Assembly: GCA_964580585.1 (NCBI GenBank)
Contig: CAZOKZ010000070.1
Span: 1 to 22,083 of the forward strand
Length of the DNA: 22,083 nucleotides
Direction of reading: 5' to 3'
Source: CAZOKZ01 sp964580585
GTDB taxonomy: Bacteria; Sumerlaeota; Sumerlaeia; SLMS01; JAHLLQ01
Position numbers and translations under genes: made by a program. Each line of letters starts with the position of its first letter. Position 1 is the stretch's first letter. Positions 20,209 to 22,083 of this stretch are shown here, piece after piece. The notes under the pieces were generated by a model that did no database searches, was not told the DNA's origin, and was given only the letters and a program-made list of their open reading frames with translations.

Positions 20209-22083
20209 TTAGCTGCAACCCGTCGTTCCACCGCAGGTCTCGCATTTCAGGCATGTCCCATTACGCACCAGCGTGAACGACTGGCACGTCGGGCACGGGT
20301 CGCCTTCGTAACCTTTCAAACGCGCCATGCGGATTTGATCGGACGCCGACATTACCGCTGTTTTGCTTCCGCCGCCCATGGTTTGTGTTTGCGGTGCCGA
20401 GGCTTTGGGCGGTGCCGCGCTGGGTTTCTTTCCACTCGGTTTGTGCGAGTGACTGTGCGCGGTTTCCTTATGAGCTTCCTGCTTCTCCGCCTCGAAGGGA
20501 AGAATATGTTCGCTCGGTGCCGGGCGGTGCAGATGCGGCGAAGGCGTTGCGTGGTGGTGTTCGACGAGTTTTTCGCTCACCACTTCTTCTTCGTCGAACT
20601 CGACCGGGCTGACCTGGATGGCGTCGTGACGCAATTCCTCGGGGTTGACGTGCGCCAGATCGTGGCGACCCAGATAGCTGATTGCCAACTCGCGGAAAAT
20701 ATAGTCGATGATCGACGTGGCGCGTTTGATGTACGGGTTGCCGCGCACCGTGCCGTTTGGCTCGAAGCGAGTGAACACAAACGCGTTGACGTATTTTTCA
20801 AGCGGCACGCCGTGTTGGAGCCCCAACGACACCGCGATGGCAAAGCAGTTCATCAGGCTGCGGAACGCTGCGCCTTCTTTGTGCATATCGACAAAGATTT
20901 CACCGATGGTGCCATCTTCGTATTCGCCCGTGCGCAGGTACAACTTGTGCGGGCCGATCATCGCCTTCTGCGTGTAACCGCTGCGGCGTTCGGGCAAGCG
21001 GCGGCGACGCGTCAGGTAGCGGTAAATGACCTTCTCGGCAATCATCGACGGCGACATTTCCGCATGAATCGGCTCGTGCGCTTCGATTTCCTCTTCGGTC
21101 AGCTCTTCTTCTTCGATGTCCGAACCAATGTTCAGCGGTTGGCTCAACTTCGAGCCGTCGCGGTAAAGCGCGTTCGCCTTGGTCATCATCTTCCAGGAGA
21201 GCATATACGCTTCCTGCACGTCCTCGATGGTCGCTTCGTTCGGCATGTTGATCGTTTTGCTGATCGCGCCGCTGATGAACGGCTGGGCCGCGGCCATCAT
21301 CTTGATGTGCGACTTGTAATCGAGGAACCGCGTGCCGTACTTGCCGCATTTATTCGCGCAATCGAAGATCGGCAGGTGATCGTGCTTCAGATCCGGCGCG
21401 CCTTCGACCGTCATGCGGCCGCAAATGTGATCGTTGGCCGCCTTGATTTCATCTTTGGTAAAGCCGATCGCTTCGAGCAGGTTGAAATTGAAGTCGTCCA
21501 TTTCTTCGGCATCGACATCCAGGTTCTTGAGGCAGTTTTCCGCCCCGAGCGTCCATTTATTGAACACAAACCCGATCTCGAATGCGCTGTTGAGCTGCGC
21601 TTCCACCGTGTCGATCATCTCGGGGGTGAAGCCCTTCTCGCGCAACGTTTCCGGGTTGATGAACGGAGCGCCCTTGAGCGTCAGCGTTCCCCGCGCGTAA
21701 TTGATGATCCGCTTGATTTGTTCTTCGTTATAGCCCAGGCGCTTGAGCGCGCGCGGCACGCTCTGGTTGATGATCTTGAAGTACCCGCCACCCGCCAGTT
21801 TCTTGAACTTCACCAGCGCAAAGTCCGGTTCGATGCCCGTCGTGTCGCAATCCATCACGAGGCCAATCGTCCCCGTCGGGGCGATCACCGTTGTCTGGGC
21901 GTTGCGATAACCGTGTTGCTCGCCAAGGCGCACGGCGTCGTCCCACGCTTTGCGCGCGGCTTCCAGCAATTCCGTCGGGCAATACTCGGGATTGATCCCT
22001 TTCGGAAAAACGGTCAGATCTTCATATTCGCTGGTGGGCACGTCTGGCACCAGCCGGCGATGGTGCAGTCCGCGCTGCTCGCC
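20209..22083 (-). CDS. nrdJ: Adenosylcobalamin-dependent (class II) ribonucleotide reductase, C-terminal part (partial)
   Basis: The frame stays open to the right window edge, so the 5' end is missing; 624 codons are visible. Class II enzymes make deoxyribonucleotides using a radical formed from vitamin B12. The visible part holds the end of the catalytic barrel: TTVIAPTGTIGLVMDCDTTG, the FDCANKCGKYG stretch, the phosphate-binding FISGAISKTINMP, and MNCFAIAVSLGLQHGVPLEKY with KRATSIIDYIFRELA, which is the B12-dependent family's TSCPD-like region. The N-P-C-G-E active-site loop should be upstream, outside the window. A linker of roughly 110 residues rich in His, Pro and Ala (HHHATPSPHLHRPAP, HKETAHSHSHKPSGKK) leads to a C-terminal CPTC...CLKCETCGGTTGC module, probably zinc-binding or redox-active. 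It is the first gene read from the right edge and ends at a strong terminator. Confidence 0.95.
   Translation of the reverse strand, partial: GEQRGLHHRRLVPDVPTSEYEDLTVFPKGINPEYCPTELLEAARKAWDDAVRLGEQHGYRNAQTTVIAPTGTIGLVMDCDTTGIEPDFALVKFKKLAGGGYFKIINQSVPRALKRLGYNEEQIKRIINYARGTLTLKGAPFINPETLREKGFTPEMIDTVEAQLNSAFEIGFVFNKWTLGAENCLKNLDVDAEEMDDFNFNLLEAIGFTKDEIKAANDHICGRMTVEGAPDLKHDHLPIFDCANKCGKYGTRFLDYKSHIKMMAAAQPFISGAISKTINMPNEATIEDVQEAYMLSWKMMTKANALYRDGSKLSQPLNIGSDIEEEELTEEEIEAHEPIHAEMSPSMIAEKVIYRYLTRRRRLPERRSGYTQKAMIGPHKLYLRTGEYEDGTIGEIFVDMHKEGAAFRSLMNCFAIAVSLGLQHGVPLEKYVNAFVFTRFEPNGTVRGNPYIKRATSIIDYIFRELAISYLGRHDLAHVNPEELRHDAIQVSPVEFDEEEVVSEKLVEHHHATPSPHLHRPAPSEHILPFEAEKQEAHKETAHSHSHKPSGKKPSAAPPKASAPQTQTMGGGSKTAVMSASDQIRMARLKGYEGDPCPTCQSFTLVRNGTCLKCETCGGTTGCS

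Overview
The window is a chromosomal stretch of moderate to high GC, densely packed with housekeeping genes, from a bacterium with a Gram-negative type envelope. Signs of that envelope are a lipobox lipoprotein, a type IV/type II secretion-like pseudopilin and a PhoR-type sensor kinase with a periplasmic loop. The mix of an expanded-family GspG-like pseudopilin, TPR proteins with an N-terminal SH3-like domain, a B12-dependent ribonucleotide reductase, HprK and a GH57 amylase suggests a deep-branching uncultured lineage near the PVC/Sumerlaeota/Hydrogenedentota types. This placement is an inference with low confidence; no rRNA or other decisive marker is present. No phage, transposase, CRISPR array or classical genomic island was seen. 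|| Layout. 1-761 (+): the tail of an unidentified gene, a Trm112-like protein and ribosomal protein bL31 follow one another with overlapping ends and finish at a hairpin terminator. 952-4334 (+): a PhoB/PhoR-like two-component pair and PhoU form a phosphate-control cluster without a Pst transporter. 4331-5422 (-): an AEC-family permease converges on phoU with a 4-base tail overlap. 5722-9703 (+): an exported SH3-like/TPR protein, a TPR-type lipoprotein and HPr kinase/phosphorylase. 9710-10422: a small ferredoxin gene enclosed between two inverted copies of a composite repeat, followed by a short-period repeat. 10581-12992 (+): a GH57 alpha-glucan enzyme with a histone-H1-like Lys/Ala tail, ended by a terminator. 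13149-15441 (+): an RpiB-transaldolase-like fusion protein, then a PhzF-family protein. 15463-15574: two more inverted repeats of the same structural family. 15584-22083 (-): a small membrane protein, a YCII-domain protein, tRNA-Glu, an unknown membrane-anchored protein coupled to trpB, a pseudopilin with a strong promoter, and the 3' part of a class II ribonucleotide reductase gene. || How the genes relate. Carbon metabolism recurs (GH57, RpiB/transaldolase-like, HprK), but the genes do not form one pathway operon. The two most unusual objects are (1) the RpiB fusion, whose transaldolase-like half keeps the overall sequence pattern but has lost the Schiff-base lysine and nearly all other catalytic residues, and (2) a dispersed repeat family with a fixed head (CTGGGA-N-C) and a variable stem, whose two arms change together so that the hairpin is kept; one inverted pair of these brackets the ferredoxin gene.
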